Below, piece by piece: positions 54,581 through 63,388 of a stretch of 64,000 bases of DNA. Each line of letters begins with the position of its first letter. Positions within the stretch are counted from its first letter, which is position 1. This DNA comes from Fluviicola sp. (GTDB lineage: Bacteria; Bacteroidota; Bacteroidia; Flavobacteriales_D; Crocinitomicaceae). The notes beneath the pieces are model-generated. The model saw only the letters and a program-made list of their open reading frames with translations. It made no database searches and had not been told where the DNA came from. The position numbers and the translations under genes are program-made. The stretch is taken from positions 1 through 64,000 of the forward strand of contig NVXV01000011.1 of assembly GCA_002734085.1 (NCBI GenBank), in the 5' to 3' direction.

Positions 54581-55075
54581 TTAATATTCAAAATTTCTTT
54601 TTGTTCTACTTTTTAAAAAAGTAAGATATTCTTTCCCTTCTTGCTTAAAAATGGTCAATTTATTTTGTTGGATAGGGAAGTAGTCCATCATAAGATTATA
54701 TTCAACTTCAAAATTTTCAGGTTTCTCCAACTTTCTTGAAGTAAGATAAAAAACGGCTTGATCTTTCGTGTTAACCTCCATGCCGACTAATTCAAGTGAA
54801 ATAGATTTGCCATCTACAGATAATTTAAAACCATTTTGAATGACATTTTCAATTTTATTTAGGTGTACTGGACTGTCTATACAATCTTCAAATTTTGGGA
54901 TTTCAATTCCTTTATTTTTGATATACTCCTCTAAATCGTGACCAGTACAAGTTATTGATATTTCAAAACGTTTGTGTTCTGAACTATACTGTATTTCTCC
55001 AAAAGAAAAATAATATTCATGCATACTCATTGTAAACAACGCAAGTAGAGAAAGTATAGCAAACTTTTTTAGCAT
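54581..55075 (-). CDS. DUF6702 family secreted protein
   Basis: A 164-aa protein with a signal peptide (MLKKFAILSLLALFTMSMHE) and the features I associate with DUF6702: HEYYFSFGEIQYSSEHKRFEI at the start of the mature part, then ITCTGHDLEEYIKNK and a beta-rich C-terminus (YLTFLKSRTKRNFEY). Function unknown. It precedes the M1 metallopeptidase with a 9-nt gap, so the two are probably cotranscribed, and a role as periplasmic partner is possible. Confidence 0.83.
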   Translation of the reverse strand: MLKKFAILSLLALFTMSMHEYYFSFGEIQYSSEHKRFEISITCTGHDLEEYIKNKGIEIPKFEDCIDSPVHLNKIENVIQNGFKLSVDGKSISLELVGMEVNTKDQAVFYLTSRKLEKPENFEVEYNLMMDYFPIQQNKLTIFKQEGKEYLTFLKSRTKRNFEY

Positions 55076-55220
55076 AGCGCCGTGAAATTAATGAGATTTT
55101 TTTGATTTAAGTGGGGAGTTTATCGATTATTCGATGAAATAAGGAGATATTGTCATTAAAGGCATTAAATATCAGTTTAAAACAAGTGTCAAATATTGTA
55201 TTAAGCGATTCATTTCTTGG

Positions 55221-56030
55221 CTACAAGTTTTTCATTACTAAACCGATATTCACAATTGGGCCCTGTCCTATATTCCGTCCTCTTAGTACGAAAGCAGCAC
55301 CAGTGTAAATTCCAAACCGATTACCAATGGGTACGTAAAAAGTACCTCCAATTTTATGATAGCTAACTCCTAGTTCTCTAAATGATGGAGGAGTTGGAGT
55401 TCCTTGATAATCAAACCCTCCAAATGAATGTTGATTTTCGTACCAAAAATCGAAATAATACTTAGCGGTGGCTTTCCCCACTTTAATACTTCCGTTTGTT
55501 GCATTTGGAACAGGGTCAAACTTATAATTGTATGCGAACTGGAGAGTTGCGAACCATGCTCCGGTTTGGTAATGAACTAATGGTCGAACATCAATTACTT
55601 TTGCCAGTTGACCAATAGCGTTAATTCCACTTGTTTTGTATTCCGCAAGATTTGATGAATAACCACCTGCTAGGCTAAAGGATAGTTCGCCTTTCGAAGT
55701 TTTCTTTTTAGCAACTAAATATTTAAGAAAAATACTCCCATCTTGAACTGAATGAACTGTTCCAATAGAAACATAAGGTATATTTAAATATAGATCCAGT
55801 CGGTCAAAAAGCCCTGTGCCGATAGTTAAACTTGTATTTAAAATAATTCTTGATAAACCTATTCTGTTGTTACCAGCAAAATAATGCGTTGCAAACTCAG
55901 CGCCACCTCCAATTGCTAATTCTATATTTCCTTTTCCTTTATAAAATCCATCCACTCGACCTTGTGCGGAAACCATAGAGAATTCTAGAATAAAGAAAAT
56001 AGTCAAACTCACTAATAAAGATTTTTTCAT
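55221..56030 (-). CDS. outer-membrane beta-barrel-like protein
   Basis: About 269 aa; the start is placed at MKKSLLVSLTIFFILEFSMV, a signal peptide ending near SAQG, since upstream in-frame sequence is not hydrophobic. The mature part is full of alternating strands rich in Gly/Tyr/aromatics (NIELAIGGGAEFATHYFAG, DRLDLYLNIPYVSIGT, WFATLQFAYNYKF, GIYTGAAFVLRGRNIGQGP) and ends in aromatic-poor KNL. It resembles barrel transporters of unknown function. It is monocistronic. Confidence 0.75.
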   Translation of the reverse strand: MKKSLLVSLTIFFILEFSMVSAQGRVDGFYKGKGNIELAIGGGAEFATHYFAGNNRIGLSRIILNTSLTIGTGLFDRLDLYLNIPYVSIGTVHSVQDGSIFLKYLVAKKKTSKGELSFSLAGGYSSNLAEYKTSGINAIGQLAKVIDVRPLVHYQTGAWFATLQFAYNYKFDPVPNATNGSIKVGKATAKYYFDFWYENQHSFGGFDYQGTPTPPSFRELGVSYHKIGGTFYVPIGNRFGIYTGAAFVLRGRNIGQGPIVNIGLVMKNL

Positions 56031-56232
56031 AAGTTTCAATTTAGAAGTAAAAGTACCAATATTAGCTTGAAATACAATTGTTTTGATTAGCAACTCAATA
56101 TAAATCATTTATGTTTTAAAACTTAATATGTGTGAATGATGTAAGTAAGAAAAATAATTGTGTAATGCTTTCGGTGATTATAGTGACCACCTTTGTTGCG
56201 TAAAAATTTAGTTGCAAATTAATTTAATAAAA

Positions 56233-56874
56233 ATGAAAACAATCAAAGTTTTAGCCGTGTTAGCCTTTATGAGTGTTTCAAGTATCTTAATAGCTCAAGA
56301 TGGAGAAACTGATTACCGTGAAGATTTCCGATTTGGATTAAAAATTGGAACAAATTTCTCAAACGTTTATGATTCAAAGTCTGATGACTTCGACGCAGAT
56401 GGAAAGCTGGGACTTGCTGGGGGGGTGCAACTGAGTATTCCTTTAACTAAATTTATTGGTTTACAACCAGAGGTTCTTTTTTCTCAAAAAGGATTTAAAG
56501 GAAGTGGCGTTTTTTTAGGTACTGATTATAGTTTTAAAAGAACGACATCTTACATTGATATTCCACTGCAGATCGCTTTAAAACCTTCTGAATTCATTAC
56601 TATTCTTGCTGGACCTCAGTATTCTTACCTCATTAAGCAAAAAGATGAGTTCAATAGCACGTTTTTCAGTAACTCGCAAGAAGAAGAGTTTGATAATGAA
56701 AATATTCGTAAAAACATTTTTGGCTTTGTTGGTGGATTAGATATTAACATTATGCACGTTGCGTTAGGAGCAAGAGTTGGATGGGATATTACCGAGAACC
56801 ACGGTGACGGTTCTTCAAGTGCTCCCAGATATAAGAATGTTTGGTTTCAAGCTACTGTAGGGTACAATTTCTAA
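56233..56874 (+). CDS. porin-family outer membrane beta-barrel protein
   Basis: About 213 aa, started at MKTIKVLAVLAFMSVSS (signal peptide to about SILIAQ); a TTG 21 nt upstream is rejected because it adds residues before the signal. The rest fits the PorT/OMP_b-brl_2 barrel family: FGLKIGTNFSNVYDSKSDDF, GVQLSIPLTKFIGLQPEVLF, SYIDIPLQIALKP and the closing strand VWFQATVGYNF ending in Phe, a typical outer-membrane insertion signal. Function beyond a small barrel is unknown. The lmo0937-like gene follows after 11 nt. Confidence 0.88.
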   Translation: MKTIKVLAVLAFMSVSSILIAQDGETDYREDFRFGLKIGTNFSNVYDSKSDDFDADGKLGLAGGVQLSIPLTKFIGLQPEVLFSQKGFKGSGVFLGTDYSFKRTTSYIDIPLQIALKPSEFITILAGPQYSYLIKQKDEFNSTFFSNSQEEEFDNENIRKNIFGFVGGLDINIMHVALGARVGWDITENHGDGSSSAPRYKNVWFQATVGYNF

Positions 56875-56885
56875 ATTCAAGGACA

Positions 56886-57044
56886 ATGAACAATATTTTA
56901 TACATCGTAGCCATAGTTTTAATCATCTTGTGGGCGATAGGTTATTTTGGATTTAGTGCTGGATATTTAATTCATGTTCTGATTGTAATTGCAATAATTG
57001 CATTTTTAATAAGGATTATTCGAGGGGATAAACCTGTGATTTAA
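56886..57044 (+). CDS. lmo0937-family small membrane protein
   Basis: A 52-aa protein beginning MNNILYIVAIVLIILWAIGY, with two hydrophobic helices (about 3-20 and 25-44) joined by FGFSAG and ending RIIRGDKPVI, matching the lmo0937/DUF5670 family. Function unknown, often stress-linked. An in-frame ATG at 56841 lies inside the preceding gene and is rejected. A terminator follows at 57075. Confidence 0.85.
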   Translation: MNNILYIVAIVLIILWAIGYFGFSAGYLIHVLIVIAIIAFLIRIIRGDKPVI

Positions 57045-57074
57045 AGTTGAAACATAGTTTAGTAGTAATGTGGA

Positions 57075-57107
57075 AATGGAGGTTAGTGTAAACGGCCTCC
57101 ATTTTTT
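57075..57107 (+). terminator. terminator after the lmo0937-like gene
   Basis: Stem AAATGGAGG / CCTCCATTT with a 13-nt loop and a T-run. Confidence 0.75.
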
Positions 57108-57210
57108 ATTTATTTCAAAGGGTTTTATATTCATATCAAGGCGCTTTCAGATTTGTTTATTTTCTTATTTTTATCTCGCTAAATAGAACGTTTAATAGAA
57201 AAAAATAAAA

Positions 57211-58605
57211 ATGCGGGTATTATTAATATTGCTTATACTAACTTCAGTGTCTTTAAGCACACAAGCACAAGACATTACTGGAAAATGGAACGGTCTACTT
57301 AAAATACAAGGAGTTCAACTAAGGCTTGTATTTAATGTTACAAAAGGTGAAAATAGATATACTTCCACAATGGATAGTCCTGATCAAGGTGTGAAAGATA
57401 TACCAGTTACAACAACCACTTTCGAGGATCCAAAAGTAAAATTTGAAGTTGAAAGTGCTGGAATAGTATACACTGGTAAATTATTAGACGAGAAGATTAA
57501 AGGAACTTTTAAGCAAGGAGGACAAGAGTTTCCTATGGATTTATCAAGAGAAGAAGTCAAAAAAGAGGAAGTAAGGCGACCACAAGAACCAACAAAACCC
57601 TTCCCATATTATTCAGAAGATGTTGCTTTCGAAAATTCAAAAGCAGATGTTTCTCTGGCTGGTACGCTAACACTTCCAAAAAAGAAAGGAAAATATCCAG
57701 TTGTTATTTTAATATCAGGGAGCGGTCCTCAAAATAGAAATGAGGAATTGTTAGGACACAAACCTTTTTTGATACTTTCTGATTATTTAACTAGAAATGG
57801 AATTGGTGTTTTAAGATATGACGACCGAGGAGTTGGTGAGTCGACTGGTGATTTTAAAGCTGCAACTTCTAAAGATTTCGCGACGGATGTAGAAAGCGCT
57901 GTGGAGTATTTAAAGACTAGAAAAGATATAGACAAAAAGAACATCGGTCTAATAGGCCACAGTGAGGGTGGGTTAATTGCTCCAATGGTTGCTGCCGAAT
58001 CAGATGATGTTAGCTTTATCGTATTGTTGGCAGGCACCGGTATTCAAGGAGATAAATTATTATTAATGCAAGAAGAGCTAATCTGGAGAGAAAATGGAAT
58101 GCCTGAAGAGGAAATAGAAAAATCTCTTCGGATAAATACTGCACTTTTTGATATAGTTCTTAATTCAGAAGATTCAGTTAAAGTAAAGGAGGATTTAACC
58201 ATCTCCATGACTAAAATGATAGAAGAAGATTCGACTGAAATTCCCGAGGGATCAACGGTTGAAGATATTGTTGAAAAACAAGTAAATCAATTCGCTACGC
58301 CTTGGATGCTATATTTTATTCGATACAATCCTGCTCCAACACTTGAGAAAGTGAAGTGTCCGGTATTGGCCATAAATGGAGAAAAAGACTTACAGGTTCC
58401 ACCAAAAGAAAATTTACAAGCCATAGAGAAGGCGCTGAATAAAGGAGGTAATAATAAAGTGACTACAAAGGAGCTAGCAAAATTAAATCACTTGTTTCAA
58501 GAGAGCGAAACGGGTTCTCCTGATGAATACGCTTCTATTGAGCAGACTTTTTCACCAATAGCTTTAGAGGTTGTGTTAGAGTGGATTAATTTACAGGTGG
58601 ATTAA
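57211..58605 (+). CDS. secreted alpha/beta hydrolase with N-terminal beta domain
   Basis: A 464-aa protein. Signal peptide about 1-19. The N-terminal beta domain (about 22-110, ITGKWNGLLKIQGVQLRLVF) is the small lipocalin-like module often fused to such hydrolases in Bacteroidota. The alpha/beta hydrolase core follows: oxyanion ISGSGPQNRNEE, nucleophile in GLIGHSEGGLIAP, acid Asp in NGEKDLQVPP and His in KLNHLFQES. A helical cap lies between. Likely an esterase or acyl hydrolase acting outside the cytoplasm; substrate unknown. The 23-nt gap to the next gene suggests an operon. Confidence 0.88.
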   Translation: MRVLLILLILTSVSLSTQAQDITGKWNGLLKIQGVQLRLVFNVTKGENRYTSTMDSPDQGVKDIPVTTTTFEDPKVKFEVESAGIVYTGKLLDEKIKGTFKQGGQEFPMDLSREEVKKEEVRRPQEPTKPFPYYSEDVAFENSKADVSLAGTLTLPKKKGKYPVVILISGSGPQNRNEELLGHKPFLILSDYLTRNGIGVLRYDDRGVGESTGDFKAATSKDFATDVESAVEYLKTRKDIDKKNIGLIGHSEGGLIAPMVAAESDDVSFIVLLAGTGIQGDKLLLMQEELIWRENGMPEEEIEKSLRINTALFDIVLNSEDSVKVKEDLTISMTKMIEEDSTEIPEGSTVEDIVEKQVNQFATPWMLYFIRYNPAPTLEKVKCPVLAINGEKDLQVPPKENLQAIEKALNKGGNNKVTTKELAKLNHLFQESETGSPDEYASIEQTFSPIALEVVLEWINLQVD

Positions 58606-58627
58606 AACCAAGTAAAAACTCTGATAT

Positions 58628-59119
58628 ATGTTTAGACAATGCTTAATAGCTGTATTTCTTTTGATTTTATCTTGTTCAGTTTATGGTCAAAATGATAACC
58701 CCAATCTTAAAGAAATCAAATTAAAAAAGAGATGCGATGCTTCCATGGTTCATTTTAAAAATGGAGATTACATTCTATCTTTTAACCTACTTGATTTAAA
58801 CAAAGAATATGATGTATTAGGCATATCATCTTTCGATCTGAATATGAAAGACACCTTAGAGCTTAAGAAACATATAGCAGGTATTGATTCTACGGGTAAA
58901 GGTAACCAAACCAATAATTACAAGTTGAATTCAATTTTCCAAAAGTTATTAAACAAAGGTAAAACAAAGATTTACAGTGTTTATCATTCAAAGTATTTGG
59001 TTAGTGTTAATTATCAATTTGAGAACGTGCCTGGATCAGGTGAAATTCATACTTATCTTGATGAGAAAAATATGATTATTGAATTTTATGAAGCGTTTAT
59101 TGGGACACCTGGTTTTTAA
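58628..59119 (+). CDS. secreted protein of unknown function
   Basis: A 163-aa protein with a signal peptide (MFRQCLIAVFLLILSCSVYG); the Cys in LILSCS could be a lipobox, but the following SVYGQ also suits ordinary signal cleavage. The rest is mixed alpha/beta with no recognised motif (MVHFKNGDYILSFNLLDLNKEYD). It lies between two alpha/beta hydrolase genes (23-nt gaps each side), probably in one transcript. Function unknown. Confidence 0.75.
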   Translation: MFRQCLIAVFLLILSCSVYGQNDNPNLKEIKLKKRCDASMVHFKNGDYILSFNLLDLNKEYDVLGISSFDLNMKDTLELKKHIAGIDSTGKGNQTNNYKLNSIFQKLLNKGKTKIYSVYHSKYLVSVNYQFENVPGSGEIHTYLDEKNMIIEFYEAFIGTPGF

Positions 59120-59142
59120 TTTGGAAAACTAATTATATTAAT

Positions 59143-59940
59143 GTGAAGAAAAGACTTTTTGGAATATTGAAGATCGTTATAGGTCTCTACATAGTTGGGT
59201 GTGGATTACTATATTTTTTTCAAGAAAGGTTTATTTTCCTTCCTGAAAAACTAGAACAGGGTTATGAATTTAAGTTCAACCAAAAATTCGAAGAGTTAAA
59301 TATAAAAACGGATGATGGTAAGCCATTAAATGGTCTTCTGTTTAAAGCGGATAGTTCAAAAGGACTTATATTTTATTTGCATGGAAACGCTGGTAACTTG
59401 AGTTCTTGGGGAAATGTGGCTAAAACTTATACGGATTTGAATTATGATGTATTCATCATTGATTATCGAGGTTATGGGAAAAGTGAAGGGGAGATTAATG
59501 GTGAGGAGCAGTTGTTTAAAGACAATCAAATTGTATATAATAAATTAAAAAAAGATTATAGTGAGGATAATATCATTTTGTTAGGGTATTCAATTGGTAC
59601 AGGAATGGCTGCAAAATTAGCTTCAACCAATAATCCTAAGAAATTGATTCTCCAAGCGCCTTATTACAGCCTAACGGATATGATGACACAACGCTTTCCA
59701 ATTGTACCTACATTTCTTTTGAAGTATAAGTTTGCGACAAATGAGTATTTAGATAACTGTAACATGCCCGTGATTATATTTCATGGAAATCAAGATGAAG
59801 TAATAGATTACGGCGCATCATTAAGATTGAAGGAATACTTTAAGCCAGAGGACACATTGATAACTCTAGATGGACAAGGACATAATGGAATGACAAAGAA
59901 TTCAGATTATCTAAAAGCATTGAAAGAAGTACTTCAGTAG
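59143..59940 (+). CDS. membrane-anchored alpha/beta hydrolase
   Basis: A 265-aa Bem46/ABHD-like hydrolase beginning at GTG 59143 (MKKRLFGILKIVIGLYIVGC), with an N-terminal membrane anchor. The oxyanion motif is YLHGNAGNLSSWG (about 76-88), nucleophile Ser in LLGYSIGTGMAA, the acid in FHGNQDEVIDYGAS and His in GQGHNGMTKN, a complete triad. Substrate unknown. It is the third gene of a short same-strand run with the preceding hydrolase and secreted protein. Confidence 0.88.
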   Translation: MKKRLFGILKIVIGLYIVGCGLLYFFQERFIFLPEKLEQGYEFKFNQKFEELNIKTDDGKPLNGLLFKADSSKGLIFYLHGNAGNLSSWGNVAKTYTDLNYDVFIIDYRGYGKSEGEINGEEQLFKDNQIVYNKLKKDYSEDNIILLGYSIGTGMAAKLASTNNPKKLILQAPYYSLTDMMTQRFPIVPTFLLKYKFATNEYLDNCNMPVIIFHGNQDEVIDYGASLRLKEYFKPEDTLITLDGQGHNGMTKNSDYLKALKEVLQ

Positions 59941-60010
59941 TTAAAAGTCATATAAATTGAACCTTTTCGACATGTAAAGAAATTAATATCCTTGTAAAAA
60001 GAAGTATAAC

Positions 60011-61126
60011 TTAATCTTTCTTCCTACGTTTCTTCTTTTTATTTTTTTCTTTTTCAGGTAAATTTGAGTAACTCACCCCTCCAAAACCCTCTTTTTTAGG
60101 CTTCTTAACTTTGTTTTTTTTGGAATTTGAAGTCTTTCCATTTTTCTCGTCTTCAAGGTCTTCTGGTGTAACAGCTCGGTGTCCACCACCATCTAAAGGT
60201 GCATCTTTATCATCTGGATTGATCCATTTTCCTTTTGTTGGAATAGTAACCACTGTATCTAATTCTGAATCGTACGCCTTAAGATCTACTTGATCTGAGG
60301 CTTGGCTATTTACAGCAATTATGTCTTCTTGTAAACGCCATTTGTTCTTTTCAAAGCTATATGCATCATAAGACATATCAGGAACGTAATACTCTTTAAA
60401 TTCTTTTAAGTTTGGAGTTTCAGGGCTCAAGTGATCAAATACAATTTTTCCACGGTTGACATCGTACTTCAAAGACATTGTTGCTTTTGAGGAATGTTCA
60501 AAAATTACTCTGTTTTGATAACCGCTATCGGTTTCAAATAGGGGGTGACCAAATTTTGGGAATTTACCAGTAAAATACAATACATCTAATAGTTTAATAG
60601 TGGAGCGTTGATTATTAGCATCATAACCCATTAAAGTATAGTACGTTCTATTTCCTTTTTCAACATCTACAATTTCATAATACAACGCTCCATACCAGTT
60701 TTCATGATCTAAAGTCTCTCTAACAAGTGCTTGAAGCGGTTGTTTTTTTCGTTTTAACTCAACAACATGGACTCTGTCTCGACGATCATCTTTTTTCATA
60801 ATAAATGAAAAATAATCATTTGACTGGTCTTCATATTGGACATTCCAACTAAATATACGCACTAATTTATCTTGCGAATAAATTTTTCCGAGTGTTTTTA
60901 AAGAACTAAAAGGATAGTCAAAAGCATTTTCTTCTTCTAAAGCATCTGCTAGTAAAGTACGAAACTCTTCATTTAGTTTCTTGATTGAAGAGTCAGCCTT
61001 AACGCTTCGTAATTCGGTGAGTTTGTTATGTAAATCAGATTCTAAAGCATACAGCCTTTGGTTCTCTTGTCCGAATGTGAGGCAAGTGAAAAATAATGTA
61101 GCAAAAAGAAGAATGTATTTTACCAT
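60011..61126 (-). CDS. secreted protein of unknown function with Lys-rich tail
   Basis: About 371 aa, started at MVKYILLFATLFFTCLTFGQ, a good signal peptide; an upstream ATG gives a non-hydrophobic extension. The body is beta-rich and patterned (VRIFSWNVQYEDQSNDYFSF, LYYEIVDVEKGNRTYYTLMG, MSLKYDVNRGKIVFDHL). The last 65 residues are charged with a strongly basic end (KKEGFGGVSY...KEKNKKKKRRKKD), unusual for a periplasmic protein. No family is recognised. Confidence 0.75.
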   Translation of the reverse strand: MVKYILLFATLFFTCLTFGQENQRLYALESDLHNKLTELRSVKADSSIKKLNEEFRTLLADALEEENAFDYPFSSLKTLGKIYSQDKLVRIFSWNVQYEDQSNDYFSFIMKKDDRRDRVHVVELKRKKQPLQALVRETLDHENWYGALYYEIVDVEKGNRTYYTLMGYDANNQRSTIKLLDVLYFTGKFPKFGHPLFETDSGYQNRVIFEHSSKATMSLKYDVNRGKIVFDHLSPETPNLKEFKEYYVPDMSYDAYSFEKNKWRLQEDIIAVNSQASDQVDLKAYDSELDTVVTIPTKGKWINPDDKDAPLDGGGHRAVTPEDLEDEKNGKTSNSKKNKVKKPKKEGFGGVSYSNLPEKEKNKKKKRRKKD

Positions 61127-61197
61127 ATTATAGTAACGTTTATTAAGGTGAATTGTTACACTCAAAAATGATTCCAATTCTATGTTTGAGGAATTTG

Positions 61198-61241
61198 GGG
61201 AATATGTAGGTACGCACGGCCGTGAGTACCTACATATTCCC
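61198..61241. repeat. 44-bp imperfect palindrome (repeat copy 3)
   Basis: Arms beginning GGGAATATGTAGGTAC and ending GTACCTACATATTCCC around CACGGCCGTG, with one mismatch pair. The centre shares GCACGGCCGTG with the palindrome at 51997-52024, so the two are related. It sits after the stop of the hydroxyacyl-CoA dehydrogenase gene on the minus strand and may act as its terminator. Confidence 0.8.
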
Positions 61242-61257
61242 TTAGTTTTATCAAAAC

Positions 61258-62151
61258 CTATTTCTTAAAGTTCTCCGCTACAACGAGATCTTTTGTTCCG
61301 TGACTCCAATCGTAGAATCCTTCACCAGATTTAACACCCATTTTACCTGCAGTTACCATATTTACAAGTAGAGGGCAAGGGGCATATTTTTGGTTACCTA
61401 ATCCTTCTTGCAGCACTTCCAGAATAGCTAAACATACGTCTAAACCAATGAAGTCAGCTAATTGAAGAGGACCCATGGGGTGAGCCATTCCTAGTTTCAT
61501 TACCGTGTCAATTTCTTCAACTCCGGCAACTCCTTCGTGCAAGGAAATAATCGCTTCGTTGATCATCGGCATTAAGATACGATTGGCAACAAACCCGGGA
61601 TAATCATTTACTTCTACTGGCACTTTATTTAGCGACTTAGAAGTATCCATGATCATTTTTGTTACGTCATCCGATGTAGAATATCCTCTGATTATTTCAA
61701 CCAGTTTCATTACAGGAACAGGGTTCATGAAGTGCATTCCAATTACTTTGTCAGGTCTGTTTGTGACAGCTGCTATTTTAGTGATCGAAATGGAAGAAGT
61801 ATTTGTAGCTAAAATCACATTGTCAGGGGTGATTTCATCCAACTGCTTAAATATTTTTAGTTTTAAATCAACATTTTCTGTTGCTGCCTCAACTACCAGG
61901 TCAACACCATCAACACCTTTTGAGGTTTCGGTGTAGGTAGAAAGTCTTCCTAGTGTATCTTTTTTATCTTGCTCCGAGATTTTTTCTTTACTCACCATAC
62001 GATCAAGATTTTTCTCAATCGTTTTTAATCCTTTGTCCAAAGAATCTTGTGAAAGGTCAATAAGTGAAACGTTGTATCCAAATTGAGCAAAAACGTGAGC
62101 AATTCCATTACCCATAGTTCCTGCACCTATTACTGCTACATTCTTAATCAT
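61258..62151 (-). CDS. hbd: 3-hydroxyacyl-CoA (3-hydroxybutyryl-CoA) dehydrogenase
   Basis: A 297-aa NAD-dependent enzyme that oxidises 3-hydroxyacyl-CoA. The Rossmann motif is VIGAGTMGNGIAHVFAQFG (about 6-24), the catalytic His-Glu region is IGMHFMNPVPVMKLVEII, and the C-terminal domain has NRILMPMINEAIISLHEGVA and MGPLQLADFIGLDVCL. Length and single-domain form match stand-alone PaaH/Hbd proteins; short-chain specificity is inferred. It is monocistronic. A TATCTTTA box lies 22 bp upstream on its strand (plus 62174-62181). Confidence 0.93.
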   Translation of the reverse strand: MIKNVAVIGAGTMGNGIAHVFAQFGYNVSLIDLSQDSLDKGLKTIEKNLDRMVSKEKISEQDKKDTLGRLSTYTETSKGVDGVDLVVEAATENVDLKLKIFKQLDEITPDNVILATNTSSISITKIAAVTNRPDKVIGMHFMNPVPVMKLVEIIRGYSTSDDVTKMIMDTSKSLNKVPVEVNDYPGFVANRILMPMINEAIISLHEGVAGVEEIDTVMKLGMAHPMGPLQLADFIGLDVCLAILEVLQEGLGNQKYAPCPLLVNMVTAGKMGVKSGEGFYDWSHGTKDLVVAENFKK

Positions 62152-62223
62152 AATCTGTCTATTTTTTGAGGGCTAAAGATACAATTAAGTACAGATTAAT
62201 GGAACTGTATCCCCGTATTTCTT

Positions 62224-63291
62224 TTAATTTTTGTACATCAAGACATTTGGATGACCTATTTTATTTATCCAACCTCTATACATTCCAGCAGTGTTAAATG
62301 GTAGAATAAAATTTCCTTGCGCATCAAGACATATAACACCACCTGTACCATCGATTTCCCCAAGTGCTTCAATTGTGCTATTAGCGGCTTCCTCTAGTGT
62401 GGATCCCTTGTATTTCATTCGAGCGGAAATATCATAGGCTACCACATTTCGAATAAAATATTCACCATGTCCCGTTGAAGAAACAGCACAAGTTTGGTTA
62501 TCCGCATAAGTTCCCGCTCCAATAATTGGCGAATCCCCAATTCTTCCAAATCGTTTATTTGTCATTCCGCCTGTAGAAGTTCCTGCTGCTAGATTTCCGT
62601 TTTTGTCAAGTGCTACAGCACCAACTGTTCCAAATTTATAATCGTGTTCATAAGGTTCCATTTGAGCCGATTTACCTTCTTGATCATGTTCAGAACGTTC
62701 TTTTTCTTTTATACGAAGCAATTGCTGGTGACGTTTTTCAGTGTAGAAATAAGATGGGTCTACTATATCTAAGCCTTGTTGCTTCGCAAACATTTCGGCT
62801 CCTTTCCCAGACATCATAACATGAACAGAGCTATTCATCACCTCATAAGCAGCTTCTATAGGACTTTTAATTCTAGAGACGCCTGCAACGGCTCCTGCAT
62901 TTTTCGTGGCACCATCCATGAATGAAGCGTCGTGTTCAATGGTTTCATCGTGTGTATAAACGGCACCAATTCCAGCATTGAATAGGGGAGAGGACTCCAT
63001 GATTTGAATAGTAGCGATAACTGCTTCAGAGCTGCTGCCACCAGCATTAAGTATTTTGTATCCAGCATTTAAAGCTTCCTTCAATTTTTCATTATACTCT
63101 TTTTCCAATTCGGGTGACATGTTTTCTTTGTTTATTGTACCAGCTCCACCATGTATTACGAGAGTAGGAGCAATTTCTCTTTTTGAATCGTCACTCTTTG
63201 GTTCGCTCACCGTGGTTTCAATGTTTTCTTCATTAGTTGTACAGCTAAGTAGCAAAGTAGTAAAGACTGTTATGTATAAAAGCTTTTTCAT
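62224..63291 (-). CDS. isoaspartyl peptidase/L-asparaginase lipoprotein (Ntn hydrolase)
   Basis: A 355-aa Ntn-hydrolase. The lipobox LLLSC puts the lipidated Cys at 17, so the enzyme is envelope-located. The family signatures are APTLVIHGGAGTI, LNAGGSSSEAVIATIQIMES, FNAGIGAVYTHDE and the autoprocessing site FGTVGAVALD with Thr222 as the new N-terminal nucleophile; GTSTGGMTNKRFGRIGDSPI supplies the substrate loop. It hydrolyses asparagine or isoaspartyl dipeptides after self-cleavage. The ATG is supported by the signal sequence. Confidence 0.93.
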   Translation of the reverse strand: MKKLLYITVFTTLLLSCTTNEENIETTVSEPKSDDSKREIAPTLVIHGGAGTINKENMSPELEKEYNEKLKEALNAGYKILNAGGSSSEAVIATIQIMESSPLFNAGIGAVYTHDETIEHDASFMDGATKNAGAVAGVSRIKSPIEAAYEVMNSSVHVMMSGKGAEMFAKQQGLDIVDPSYFYTEKRHQQLLRIKEKERSEHDQEGKSAQMEPYEHDYKFGTVGAVALDKNGNLAAGTSTGGMTNKRFGRIGDSPIIGAGTYADNQTCAVSSTGHGEYFIRNVVAYDISARMKYKGSTLEEAANSTIEALGEIDGTGGVICLDAQGNFILPFNTAGMYRGWINKIGHPNVLMYKN

Positions 63292-63330
63292 AATAATAGA
63301 TTCATGTAATGTTTCAACCGAAAATTAGAC

Positions 63331-63364
63331 AAAAAAAATGAGGATGGAAAATCCACCCTCATTC
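63331..63364 (-). terminator. terminator after the FKBP gene
   Basis: Stem AATGAGGATGGA / TCCACCCTCATT with one mismatch and a short loop; the minus strand ends in a T-run. Confidence 0.8.
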
Positions 63365-63388
63365 TAAATAAATTTATGCTTTCGAGAA

